Shown here: one piece after another, positions 1-8,257 of the stretch
Layout of the letters: every line of letters begins with the position of its first letter
Position numbering within the stretch: position 1 is the first letter of the stretch
Source of the DNA: Bacteroidales bacterium UBA3297
GTDB lineage: Bacteria; Bacteroidota; Bacteroidia; Bacteroidales; Paludibacteraceae
DNA: 39,603 bases
NCBI GenBank assembly: GCA_002362105.1
Contig: DETD01000010.1
Coordinates: forward strand, 32,828 to 72,430
Reading direction: 5' to 3'
Position numbers and translations under genes: made by a program
The notes under the pieces: model-generated
The model's input: the letters and a program-made list of their open reading frames with translations, nothing else
Told to the model about the DNA's origin: nothing
The model's database searches: none

Positions 1-23
1 GGGTTCGAGTCCCATACGCACCG
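1..23 (+). tRNA. 3' end of a tRNA (partial)
   Basis: The first bases hold a T-loop TTCGAGT (4-10) followed by the 3' side of a T-stem (11-15), seven bases fitting an acceptor 3' strand (16-22) and a G discriminator (23). CCA is not encoded. A strong terminator follows at once, as expected at the end of a tRNA transcript. The anticodon lies outside the window, so the amino acid cannot be told. Confidence 0.75.
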
Positions 24-27
24 CATA

Positions 28-66
28 AGAGAGAATCTTCAAAACGAAGGTTCTCTTTTTGTTTTT
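28..66 (+). terminator. Rho-independent terminator after the tRNA
   Basis: An 11-bp stem (30-40 with 46-56, one G-T pair) and a 5-base loop are followed by a run of T interrupted by one G. It ends the tRNA transcript and separates it from the Dabb gene. Confidence 0.85.
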
Positions 67-112
67 CCACTTTTTTCTCCGCAATACACATCCGAGACGC
101 ATTTATATTTTG

Positions 113-120
113 TATCTTTG
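113..120 (+). promoter_or_regulatory. Predicted Bacteroidetes -7 box for the Dabb-dsbD operon
   Basis: TATCTTTG matches the Bacteroidetes -7 consensus TAnnTTTG and lies 26 bases before the ATG at 147, just after a terminator. No clear TTG is seen 19-20 bases upstream, so the -33 element is weak or absent. Confidence 0.55.
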
Positions 121-146
121 CCTATATACATTATTTTTTTCGTACT

Positions 147-446
147 ATGGTTAAGCATATTGTATTATTCAAGTTTAAAAGTTTTGAAAGTGCTGAAGAG
201 AAAGAGCAAAAACTCAAATATATCCAGTCTCAGTTGCTGAACCTGAAAAATATCATCAAGGAGATCGCAACCATGGAAGTGGGCCTGAACGGCAATCCGA
301 AAGAGGCGTTCGACTTGGCGTTGGTATCTACCCATAAGTCGTGGGAAGACTTGGCCGTATATGACCAACACCCAGACCATGTGGCCGTGAAGAAAATCAT
401 TAAGGAGGTGCTCGACACCCGTTCGGCTGCTGATTTTGAATTCTAA
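147..446 (+). CDS. Dabb-family (stress-responsive A/B barrel) protein
   Basis: A 99-residue protein that opens with MVKHIVLFKFK, the first strand typical of Dabb domains (PF07876), and ends with the family's helix around residues 75-92 (HPDHVAVKKII). It is full length for a single Dabb domain, which forms a dimeric alpha/beta barrel. In other organisms such proteins are stress-linked or act as small cyclases or oxygenases; no catalytic role can be assigned here. It is first in a probable operon: dsbD starts 18 bases after its stop. The start is supported by the -7 box 26 bases upstream. Confidence 0.85.
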   Translation: MVKHIVLFKFKSFESAEEKEQKLKYIQSQLLNLKNIIKEIATMEVGLNGNPKEAFDLALVSTHKSWEDLAVYDQHPDHVAVKKIIKEVLDTRSAADFEF

Positions 447-464
447 ACTAATCTTATTCTAAAT

Positions 465-2504
465 ATGAAATTAAAAATCTGGTCATTATTTGTCCTATTA
501 TTCTGTTCTGTTAGCGCCTTATTCGCACAGATGCAGAATCCCGTACACTGGACTTACGAGATTTCTCCGATTCAGTCGAACGGGACTGTAACTATTACGC
601 TTACGGCCTCAATCGACGAGACGTGGCACATGTACGACGTTAAGGAACCAGAAAATGGTCCTGTGCCAACCTCTGTAAAATTCACGAATTTGCAGAATGC
701 GACCGTCTCGGGCGAATTGGTATCGAAGTCGAAGCCAATCAGAAAATTTGAGCAGGCTTTTGGTATGGAGTTGTCTTTCTACGAAAAAGTGGCTGTCTTC
801 CAGCAAAACTTGAAGGTGAAAGATGTTAATGCCCAAGTGGTGGCAGAGGGCTCGGTTGAGTATATGTGTTGTGACGACCAGATGTGCCTGCCTCCGACAA
901 AGGCAAAGTTCTCTCTGACTGCGAAGGGCTTGGAAAAACAGGCTTCTGCGGCTGCTTCTCAACAAGCGCCGGCTGAAAAAAAAAAGACTGAGCCCTACGA
1001 AATAAAGGAGCTGGAGGTTCAGAAACCTTTGGCCGACACCCAGAAAACGGTCGTTGCTGACTCTCCAAAAACAGTTGATACCACTGCTGTGGACGCTGCT
1101 GAATCAGTGGCGGCCCTGACGGCTTATGGCGACTCGGAAGACGAAGGTAATACCTCGTTGTGGAGTATTTTCCTGTCGGGACTGCTGGGCGGTTTCATTG
1201 CGGTGGTAACCCCTTGTGTCTGGCCAATTATTCCGATGACCGTATCGTTCTTCCTGAAAAGGAATACCGACAAGGCGAAGGGACGTCAGCAGGCGTTGCT
1301 CTACGGCTTGTCTATCATTGTTATCTATGTGGCGTTGGGTCTGTTGGTAACAGGTTTGTTCTCGGCTAATTCGCTGAACGAGTTAAGTACCAATGCCGTG
1401 TTTAACATTTTCTTGTTCCTCTTGCTGGTTGTCTTTGCCTGTTCCTTCTTTGGCGGATTTGAAATCATGCTGCCAGCCTCTTGGAGCACCGCCATCGACT
1501 CAAAGGCAGAAAAAGTTTCTGGCTTTTTGGGCATTTTGCTCATGGCCAGCACCTTGGTTATAGTCTCTTTCTCTTGTACGGGTCCTATCATTGGCACGTT
1601 GCTGGTCAGCGTGGCCGACCAGGGTAACATATTGGCCCCAGCCGTCGGTATGTTCGGATTCGCTTTGGCCTTGGCAATTCCATTCTCTGTTTTTGCCTTC
1701 TTCCCAAGCATCATCAGCAGCTTGCCCCGTTCGGGTAACTGGCTGAATATGGTAAAGGTACTGCTCGGCTTCTTCGAGTTGGCCTTCTCGCTGAAATTCC
1801 TTTCGGTAGCCGACCAGGTTTCCCATTGGGGACTGTTGAGCCGCCCTACGTTTATAGCGTTGTGGATTGTGATTTTTGCAATGGCAGGTGCCTATCTGCT
1901 GGGTAAAATCAAGTTGCCGCACGATACCGATATGCCGAATGTATCGGTGCCCCGCTTTTTGTTGGCAATGGGGTGCTTCTCGTTCGCCGTATACCTTCTA
2001 CCCGGTTTGTTTGGTCGTCCGTTAAACGTCATCAGTGCTTTTGCGCCTCCGTTGAAGACCGTAAAGGCCCAGTATTACGATTACGACGAGGCCTTGAAAG
2101 TGGCTGCAGAAAGTGGTAAACCGCTGTTGGTGGACTTTACCGGACATGGTTGTGTCAACTGCCGTAAGATGGAGGCCGCAGTGTGGTCGAATCCGGAGGT
2201 GGCCAACCTGATGAATGAAGAGGTGGTCCTTGTTTCGCTCTATTGCGACGACCGTACACCTCTTGCCGAGCCAATCAAGGTGAAGGAAAGCAACGGAGAA
2301 GAAAATGAATTAGAAACCGTCGGCGAGAAATGGAGTTACTTCCAGAGTAGCTGGTTTGGCACAAATGCGTTGCCCTATTATGTGATGGTAAGCCCTAACG
2401 AAAAGGTATACAACCATTTCTTCAAGTTTACCGAAACAGCCTCAGATTTCAAGAACTTTATTCTCGACGGTATAAAAACTTTGTCAAACTCAGAAAAAAA
2501 ATAG
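465..2504 (+). CDS. dsbD: Thiol:disulfide interchange protein DsbD
   Basis: A 679-residue membrane protein that carries reducing power from cytoplasmic thioredoxin to periplasmic proteins. A signal peptide (1-22, ending ALFAQ) leads into an N-terminal DsbD-alpha domain with the cysteine region C135-C136...C141. A low-complexity linker (about 150-225) follows. The transmembrane core (about 232-520) has the paired cysteines C251 (TPCVWP) and C371 (SCTGP). The C-terminal thioredoxin-like domain carries C563-V-N-C566. All three redox pairs needed for the relay are therefore visible. The nitroreductase starts 4 bases after its stop, so the two are probably co-transcribed. Length and layout are usual for Bacteroidetes DsbD. 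Confidence 0.93.
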   Translation: MKLKIWSLFVLLFCSVSALFAQMQNPVHWTYEISPIQSNGTVTITLTASIDETWHMYDVKEPENGPVPTSVKFTNLQNATVSGELVSKSKPIRKFEQAFGMELSFYEKVAVFQQNLKVKDVNAQVVAEGSVEYMCCDDQMCLPPTKAKFSLTAKGLEKQASAAASQQAPAEKKKTEPYEIKELEVQKPLADTQKTVVADSPKTVDTTAVDAAESVAALTAYGDSEDEGNTSLWSIFLSGLLGGFIAVVTPCVWPIIPMTVSFFLKRNTDKAKGRQQALLYGLSIIVIYVALGLLVTGLFSANSLNELSTNAVFNIFLFLLLVVFACSFFGGFEIMLPASWSTAIDSKAEKVSGFLGILLMASTLVIVSFSCTGPIIGTLLVSVADQGNILAPAVGMFGFALALAIPFSVFAFFPSIISSLPRSGNWLNMVKVLLGFFELAFSLKFLSVADQVSHWGLLSRPTFIALWIVIFAMAGAYLLGKIKLPHDTDMPNVSVPRFLLAMGCFSFAVYLLPGLFGRPLNVISAFAPPLKTVKAQYYDYDEALKVAAESGKPLLVDFTGHGCVNCRKMEAAVWSNPEVANLMNEEVVLVSLYCDDRTPLAEPIKVKESNGEENELETVGEKWSYFQSSWFGTNALPYYVMVSPNEKVYNHFFKFTETASDFKNFILDGIKTLSNSEKK

Positions 2505-2508
2505 TATT

Positions 2509-3258
2509 ATGGGAAGTGTGAAGTCGGTGCTCGACAAGCGCTGCACTATTCGTAAGTATTCGAATCAAGTGGTGGCCGATGATTTGTTGAATGAATTGTT
2601 AGAGTCGGCTGCGCGTACGTCAACGTGTGGCAACATGCAACTTTATAGCGTGGTAGTCACCCGCGATGCGTCTGTACGCGAGCAGTTGGCGCCTTCGCAC
2701 TTCAACCAGCCTGCCTCGCAGGCACCGGTGCTGGTCACCTTCTGTGCCGATTATAACCGTTTCAACAAATGGTGCTTGCAGAACAAGGCGGTGCCCGGCT
2801 ACGACAATTTCGAGTCGTTTATGTCGGCATTGGTCGACACGGTAGCCCTGGCGCAGTCGTTCTCGCTACTGGCGGAGGAAAAAGGGTTGGGTATCTGCTA
2901 TCTGGGTACAACCACCTACAACCCAAAGGAAATAGCCCAAACGCTGAAACTGCCTAAAATGGTTGTCCCTGTCGTTACGCTGTCGTTGGGTTATCCGGAC
3001 GAACAGCCTGCCCTGACCGACCGTATTCCGCTAAAGGGATGGGTTCACAGCGACGTGTACCACGACTATACCGAGCAGGATATAGATGACATCTATTCGT
3101 ATAAAAACGATATTCCTGAAAATAAGGAATTCTTAAAGATTAACAATAAGGAAACTTTGGCCCAGATTTTTACCGACATCAGGTATACGAAGAAAGACGG
3201 AGATTTCTTCTCGGAAAAACTTCTCGCATTCGTTAAGGAACAGGGCTTCTTGAAATGA
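2509..3258 (+). CDS. Nitroreductase-family NAD(P)H:FMN oxidoreductase
   Basis: A 249-residue protein with the nitroreductase fold. The FMN-binding R-C-T-I-R-K-Y motif lies near the N-terminus (residues 10-17), and the segment AARTSTCGNMQLYS places polar residues at the flavin phosphate site. The central LAEEKGLGICYLG is the family's second signature. The C-terminal tail, about residues 180-249, resembles NfrA-like enzymes. Such enzymes reduce flavins, quinones or nitro-compounds; the real substrate is unknown. The gene overlaps the next one by 4 bases (ATGA), a translational-coupling arrangement. Confidence 0.88.
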   Translation: MGSVKSVLDKRCTIRKYSNQVVADDLLNELLESAARTSTCGNMQLYSVVVTRDASVREQLAPSHFNQPASQAPVLVTFCADYNRFNKWCLQNKAVPGYDNFESFMSALVDTVALAQSFSLLAEEKGLGICYLGTTTYNPKEIAQTLKLPKMVVPVVTLSLGYPDEQPALTDRIPLKGWVHSDVYHDYTEQDIDDIYSYKNDIPENKEFLKINNKETLAQIFTDIRYTKKDGDFFSEKLLAFVKEQGFLK

Positions 3259-3956
3259 TAAAGTACCCGAAAGAAGTTATACTGATTGATTTAGACAATA
3301 CGTTGACCGATACGGAGGGCAATTCGTGCGCTGCCATGCGGTCGATGTATAACGAGCTTGGTCTGTCTGCCCAATTCCCCCCATTCGAGTCGTTTTGGAA
3401 CGTTTATAGCACGTGCAACGACGACTTGTGGGGCCGTTACCGGCAGGGAACGCTGAGCAGGGAGCGCCTGAACGAGTTGCGCTTTACCTGGCCTATGGCG
3501 TTGATGGGGGTGGAAGACGAGACCTTGGCTGCCCGCATTTGCGAAGTGTTCTACAAATACTTCCTTCCGATGACGGGTACTGTGCCGGGTGCCTACGAAC
3601 TGCTTGACTACCTCTCGCAAAAATACCGTCTGGCCGTTTTGTCGAACGGGACAAAGAGTTCGCAAATTGTCAAGATGAAGAATTTCCGTTTCGAGCCTTA
3701 TTTTGAGAAAGTCTATCTATCTGACGACATTGGCTATCCCAAGCCCGATGTCCGTATTTTCCAGTATGCGTTGAACGATATGGGGGTAAAGCCGGAAAGC
3801 GCCTTGATGATAGGAGACGACTTCGAGGGCGACATTGTAGGAGCAGCCAATGCGGGTATAGAGCAGGTTTGGCTGCATGCTGCTGGTTGGAATGGTGAAA
3901 GTCCGGCCCCTTCGCTTACCATACGCACCCTTGCAGAACTGCATAGCGTATTGTAG
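3255..3956 (+). CDS. HAD-superfamily hydrolase, YjjG-like (nucleotidase/phosphatase)
   Basis: A 233-residue HAD phosphatase. Motif I is DLDNTLTD near the N-terminus, motif II is VLSNGTKSSQ, the lysine of motif III lies in YPKPDVRIF, and motif IV is GDDFEGDIVGAANAG. The four-helix cap between motifs I and II has the size of the YjjG/PynA subgroup, which dephosphorylates pyrimidine nucleotides; phosphoglycolate-phosphatase-like activity is an alternative. It overlaps the nitroreductase by 4 bases and is last in the operon. Only 7 bases separate it from the opposing permease gene, with no hairpin between. Confidence 0.85.
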   Translation: MIKYPKEVILIDLDNTLTDTEGNSCAAMRSMYNELGLSAQFPPFESFWNVYSTCNDDLWGRYRQGTLSRERLNELRFTWPMALMGVEDETLAARICEVFYKYFLPMTGTVPGAYELLDYLSQKYRLAVLSNGTKSSQIVKMKNFRFEPYFEKVYLSDDIGYPKPDVRIFQYALNDMGVKPESALMIGDDFEGDIVGAANAGIEQVWLHAAGWNGESPAPSLTIRTLAELHSVL

Positions 3957-3963
3957 TTTTTTC

Positions 3964-5199
3964 TTATTCCATACCAAAACCAATAGCCTCAAGGGCGTTC
4001 TTCAGGTCGTTTTCTTGAACCGACCCTACAATTTTAGCCTCACCGCTCTCTAAGTCAATCGTTACAGCCTCTACACCGTTTACACGTAAAAGTGCTTTCT
4101 CGGCAGCCGCTTTACAGTGGATGCAGCTCATGCCGGTTATGTGTATCACTTTCTGGCTTGTTGTGGTAGCCTCTTGTTGCTGTGGAGCGAGGAAGTGGAA
4201 TTTCTTGCCCAGTTTTGGCAACAGCAGCGCGTTTATCAGTAACAAGAACAATAGGGTCGTACATAACCATGCGAAGGCAGGGGCGTTTGCGGTGCAGCAG
4301 GCACTGCCGGTGGCCGTCAGACCACTGGTGAAGTTGACAACGCCGTTGAATTGCAGATAGTCGATAAGAATGCCGAACGAAACGGCCCCCAAGACGATAG
4401 CGGCCAGATAGATGAAAAGGGTCTTTGTGCCCAGCACTTTCTTCACCACCAGCATCGACGCTATGTTGCAGGCCGGACCTGCCATTAGTAAAACGAGTCC
4501 GGCGCCGGGTGTCAGCCCTTTCATAATCAGCATAACGGCAATCGGAATAGAGCCGGTGGCGCACATGTACATGGGTATAGAGATGCAAAGAACCAGCAGC
4601 ATAGAGGCCGCCGTATTGTTTTGGAAGGTGGCGAAGGCATCGTTCGGAACCAATACGCCAATTAATCCGGCCACCACTAGTCCCAGCATCAACCATTTGC
4701 CGATGTCTCCCATCATTTCCACGTAGGCGTATTCCAAAGCCACCTTTATTTTGTTTCCCCTTTTCACGCTTTCCCGTTGCGACGGTTGGAAGGCCTGTGC
4801 CTGTGCGCCGTTGTCGGCTATGCTCGATAAGAACCCGCCAAACAGGGCCGTAACGATGGCGGCAAATGGGCGGACAATAGCGAACGGCCAGCCCATAAGG
4901 CTGTAGGTGGCTATAATGGAGTCGACACCCGTCTGTGGGGTGGCAATCAGGAATGAGGTGACTGCCGTTTTCGAGGCTCCCTCCTTGTGTAGCGACATGG
5001 CTGTTGGTATAACTCCACAAGAGCACAGTGGCAGCGGTATACCGAAAAGGGTGGCGTAAACCGAAGAGCGGAAAGTGGGTGCCGAAAGGTATTGGTTGAA
5101 GTAGTTTGCGGGTAAAAAGGCGTGCATAATGCCTGCCAGGAGAAATCCGAGTAGCAGGTAGGGCGACATTCCGTTAATCAGGTGTATAAGTTCTTCCAT
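3964..5199 (-). CDS. Permease of the SO_0444 Cu/Zn-efflux type with C-terminal HMA domain
   Basis: A 411-residue membrane protein with two halves of hydrophobic helices. The first half contains PLPLCSCGVIPTAMSL and ATPQTGVDS; the second contains ATGSIPIAVMLIMKG and MAGPACNIASM. This pattern is typical of the SO_0444/ArsP-like permease family (PF03773). The last 70 residues form a heavy-metal-associated domain with GMSCIHCKAA, a CxxC metal site. It probably exports a soft metal ion. The chosen ATG at 5199 fits the -7 box 25 bases upstream; an in-frame TTG at 5226 lies inside that box and cannot be the start. It is transcribed separately from asmA, since a terminator lies between them. Confidence 0.85.
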   Translation of the reverse strand: MEELIHLINGMSPYLLLGFLLAGIMHAFLPANYFNQYLSAPTFRSSVYATLFGIPLPLCSCGVIPTAMSLHKEGASKTAVTSFLIATPQTGVDSIIATYSLMGWPFAIVRPFAAIVTALFGGFLSSIADNGAQAQAFQPSQRESVKRGNKIKVALEYAYVEMMGDIGKWLMLGLVVAGLIGVLVPNDAFATFQNNTAASMLLVLCISIPMYMCATGSIPIAVMLIMKGLTPGAGLVLLMAGPACNIASMLVVKKVLGTKTLFIYLAAIVLGAVSFGILIDYLQFNGVVNFTSGLTATGSACCTANAPAFAWLCTTLLFLLLINALLLPKLGKKFHFLAPQQQEATTTSQKVIHITGMSCIHCKAAAEKALLRVNGVEAVTIDLESGEAKIVGSVQENDLKNALEAIGFGME

Positions 5200-5223
5200 C
5201 TCTATCTGTTTGGTGTTATAGTG

Positions 5224-5231
5224 CAAAAGTA
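5224..5231 (-). promoter_or_regulatory. Predicted -7 box for the permease gene
   Basis: On the minus strand this reads TACTTTTG, matching TAnnTTTG, 24 bases before the ATG at 5199. Its -33 region would lie inside the terminator hairpin at 5238-5272. Confidence 0.55.
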
Positions 5232-5234
5232 ACG

Positions 5235-5272
5235 AAAAAAGGCATACTATAACAACCGTATAGTATGCCTTT
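5235..5272 (-). terminator. Terminator downstream of asmA
   Basis: A long perfect stem (5239-5251 with 5259-5271, extendable by one A-T pair) with a 7-base loop is followed on the minus strand by a run of six T. It ends the leftward asmA transcript. Confidence 0.85.
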
Positions 5273-5296
5273 AACCTCTTTATAAGAGGAGGGGAG

Positions 5297-8164
5297 TTAC
5301 TTGTTATTCTTAGCCTCGGCCTCCTTAATCATCTTGTCAGATTTCTCTTGTGCGTTCGAGATGATGGCGTTACCCTTGCTAGTGGCATCGGAAACCAGTT
5401 TAGCCTTCTTTTTCTCGGCTTCCTGAACCAGTTTCTGGGCAGCTTTCTGCTTAGCCTTCTTCTCGATAGGGTTCTTGCTGGAAGAAACCATCTTGTCGCC
5501 TTGTGCCTTCGCTTCGGCAACGAGTTTGTCGCCTTGCTTTTCAGCCTCGCTCTTCAGTGCTGAAGCCTGCTTTCTAGCCTCGGCCAGCAGTTTTTGCTGT
5601 TTGGCTTTCGCCTCTTCCAATGCCTTGTTCACCGTCTGTTTCACGGTCTCTTTCACCTTTTCGGTTACGACTTCCTTCACGTCGTCGATAGCGCCCTTCG
5701 CATCGACTTTAATCTTCGGATTGGTGAAGGTGCCGCCTACAGAGACATTGAACTTGAGCGGAATGTTCGTTTTAGCTGACACGCTGTTAGGTACAGCCAT
5801 TGTCATTGTGTAGTCTAATGTCTCGTCAAGGCCCGACGAACCGGAAACATCCATCTTCGTGCCCGACATCGAAACATTGAACGGCTCGGTTGTAATGCGT
5901 CCGTCTTTGATGGCAAACTTGATCAGCACGTTTTTAAGGGTTGAGCTTTCAGACAGCTTAGAGAAGTTCACTGCCGAAGAAACCTTCTTCATAACGTCAA
6001 ACTCTTTCAAACCGAGTTCGGCAGTAGAGAAAGAGCCTTTGGCGTTGATTGTGTTCAGAATAGGACTCATCGAAGCGTCGAGCTTAGAATCTAGATCCAA
6101 CTGCATATTGAACTTACCTGTAGCGTTCGAGAGCAATGGAACGAACTTTTTAGCAGTATTCACCGTTGAGAACACCACTGGAATAGACATCTGTTTGATA
6201 GACATGTTGGCCTTGAATGCCGAATTGTCTTTCGCCTTCGAGTTGTAAGAACCCGACATGTTCAACGAACCTTCCATGGTGTTGGTCGAGAGGTTAGAGA
6301 TGGTAGCCACCCCGTCTTTAACGATGACCGCACCCTTAACCTGGTTCAGCTCGATGTTTGAATAGATGACTTTCTCCATAGCCATGTTCATCGCAAAATC
6401 GATGTTAGATGGAATAACGACAGGCTCAGAAGCCGCCGTTTCAGGTTCTTCCACAGTCGACGATGTAGAATCGACAGCAATGAAGTCGTTTACATTGAAG
6501 TAGTTAGAAGCTACGTTCAACTTACCTTTAATGGTGCCGTCGCTGAAAATATAAGGCAGGAAGTTTTCGAGCTTACCCTTGAGGGCGAGGTCGTTCTTGC
6601 CGATTTTCACGTTGCAGTCGGTCAGGTCGAGCGCTTTGTTCGAGAAGTCGAGGTTGGCTAGCTGCACCTTGATGTTGTAGCCGACCGACTTGCCGTTGAT
6701 GTCCATATTTTTAACGTTCAAGTTACCGTTCACAGAGAATTTCTCGTAGTCTTCCTTTTCGACATACGACAACCGACCCTGTGCCGATGCGTCGGCCGTA
6801 AGCAGACCGCTGAGGTTCAGACCGTCTAATGCGATAACGTCTTTGATGGAGTTGAAATCGATGGTACCCTTCACACCACAGTCGAAGTCAGGATCCGACA
6901 TTGGGGTCTTCAGCACCATGTGTGCCTCGAACGGATTGCCTGCCATCTTGAACGAGAACTTGTTCACATCGACAACCGTCTTGTCGAGGATGCCGCCCGG
7001 ATTGTTAACCTCGGCAACCACGTTAATGTTGTCAATCTGCTTAGGAAGGTCAGGATATTTGAACATTGCGTTTTCAACAACCAGCTTCACGTCGAACGCA
7101 GGGAAGTTTTCGCCCTGCATACGGCCTTTGGCAGCGGCGTCTAGGGCCACTTTACCGTTTGTCTGAATCTTGGCGAAGTCGCTCTTATAGATAGCCGGAA
7201 TTAAAGAAAGTATGTCTTTAAACTCTAGCTTAGGTGTGTTGAACTTTAGGTCCATATCGATGGTGGTAGAGTCCACCAACTGAACAAAACCAGTCAGGTT
7301 CGCCTTTATTTCGTTAAGCGACAGTGTGTTTTCGCCCAGTGTGTACTTGTTGTTGGCCAAGTCGGCAGCAACATTCATGTCGGCGTCCACCTTCACGTCA
7401 GACAAGTATGGGATGTTCTGCATCGAGAAGTCGAGCGCGCTGATACCGAGTTTGCTCTTGAGGTTGGAAACGGCTTCAGACACATCGCCCGAGAAATTGA
7501 AGTTGAAGTTTTTCAAACCAGCCGACATTGTGGTGTCGGCGTAGCCGATAGAGTCGGCTTCAACCTCGAAATCGGAAATGTTCGCCAAAATTTGGTCGGT
7601 AGAGTTGAATTGGCCAGACAGCACCATATCGAGGTGGTCAACGCGTGCACTGGCGTTGTCTTGCTCGTTGATGTACTGTACGTTCACATTGTCGAAGTTC
7701 ACCCTTCTGAGCGAGAGTGCGAATGGTTTGGCTGCAGTCGTGTCGATAACCTCTTCTTGAGCGGTCGTGTCGGCCACCAGAATGTCCCAGTTAGCGTTAC
7801 CGTTCTTGTGGACCACCGCTTTCGCATAGGCGTTTTCGAACTTGAAGGCGTTAACCACATAGTGGTCGGTCAGCAGGCTTCTGGTGCTCACCACCACAAT
7901 CAGTCTGCCGGCATTCAGTAGCGTGTCGCCCTCGAACTCGCCCTTGCCCGCAACACCGAAATCGTAGAGTGTGATAGAGGCATGTGGAAAATTCTTGAAG
8001 AAACTTAACGACACATCGCCGACGTAAGCCTCCGATTTAAGCATTTTGTTTGCTTCTGCCAAGGCGATATCCTTAATCTTTCCTTGAAAAGCAATTGGAA
8101 TGACAAACAACGCCAATAGAATCAGCGCAAATCCAATTCCAATGAATTTTAGTACCTTTTTCAT
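5297..8164 (-). CDS. AsmA-family protein (inner-membrane anchored, periplasmic)
   Basis: A 955-residue protein with one N-terminal membrane anchor (about residues 5-26), followed by a long beta-rich body of repeated short strands ending in an AsmA-like C-terminal region (about 640-830, with MSGTKMDVSGSSGLDETLDY). Proteins of this family bridge the periplasm and are linked to outer-membrane assembly or lipid transport. The last 110 residues or so are unusual: almost only A, K, E, Q, D and S, in a heptad-like pattern that predicts a long charged helix. It is the last gene of the leftward string, 93 bases after the helicase gene, and ends at a strong terminator. Confidence 0.87.
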   Translation of the reverse strand: MKKVLKFIGIGFALILLALFVIPIAFQGKIKDIALAEANKMLKSEAYVGDVSLSFFKNFPHASITLYDFGVAGKGEFEGDTLLNAGRLIVVVSTRSLLTDHYVVNAFKFENAYAKAVVHKNGNANWDILVADTTAQEEVIDTTAAKPFALSLRRVNFDNVNVQYINEQDNASARVDHLDMVLSGQFNSTDQILANISDFEVEADSIGYADTTMSAGLKNFNFNFSGDVSEAVSNLKSKLGISALDFSMQNIPYLSDVKVDADMNVAADLANNKYTLGENTLSLNEIKANLTGFVQLVDSTTIDMDLKFNTPKLEFKDILSLIPAIYKSDFAKIQTNGKVALDAAAKGRMQGENFPAFDVKLVVENAMFKYPDLPKQIDNINVVAEVNNPGGILDKTVVDVNKFSFKMAGNPFEAHMVLKTPMSDPDFDCGVKGTIDFNSIKDVIALDGLNLSGLLTADASAQGRLSYVEKEDYEKFSVNGNLNVKNMDINGKSVGYNIKVQLANLDFSNKALDLTDCNVKIGKNDLALKGKLENFLPYIFSDGTIKGKLNVASNYFNVNDFIAVDSTSSTVEEPETAASEPVVIPSNIDFAMNMAMEKVIYSNIELNQVKGAVIVKDGVATISNLSTNTMEGSLNMSGSYNSKAKDNSAFKANMSIKQMSIPVVFSTVNTAKKFVPLLSNATGKFNMQLDLDSKLDASMSPILNTINAKGSFSTAELGLKEFDVMKKVSSAVNFSKLSESSTLKNVLIKFAIKDGRITTEPFNVSMSGTKMDVSGSSGLDETLDYTMTMAVPNSVSAKTNIPLKFNVSVGGTFTNPKIKVDAKGAIDDVKEVVTEKVKETVKQTVNKALEEAKAKQQKLLAEARKQASALKSEAEKQGDKLVAEAKAQGDKMVSSSKNPIEKKAKQKAAQKLVQEAEKKKAKLVSDATSKGNAIISNAQEKSDKMIKEAEAKNNK

Positions 8165-8257
8165 TGTTTATTATTTTAAACCTTTTTTCTTTCTATAACC
8201 AATGCCAAACAGAACCTTAGCATTTAAAATTACAACAATACTATATTATAAACGCAA

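Noticed and set aside
4112..5026. A 304-codon open frame on the minus strand inside the permease gene
   Set aside because: It overlaps the permease in another frame and its translation is low-quality (many Arg, His, Gly), as expected for a shadow of a GC-balanced membrane gene.
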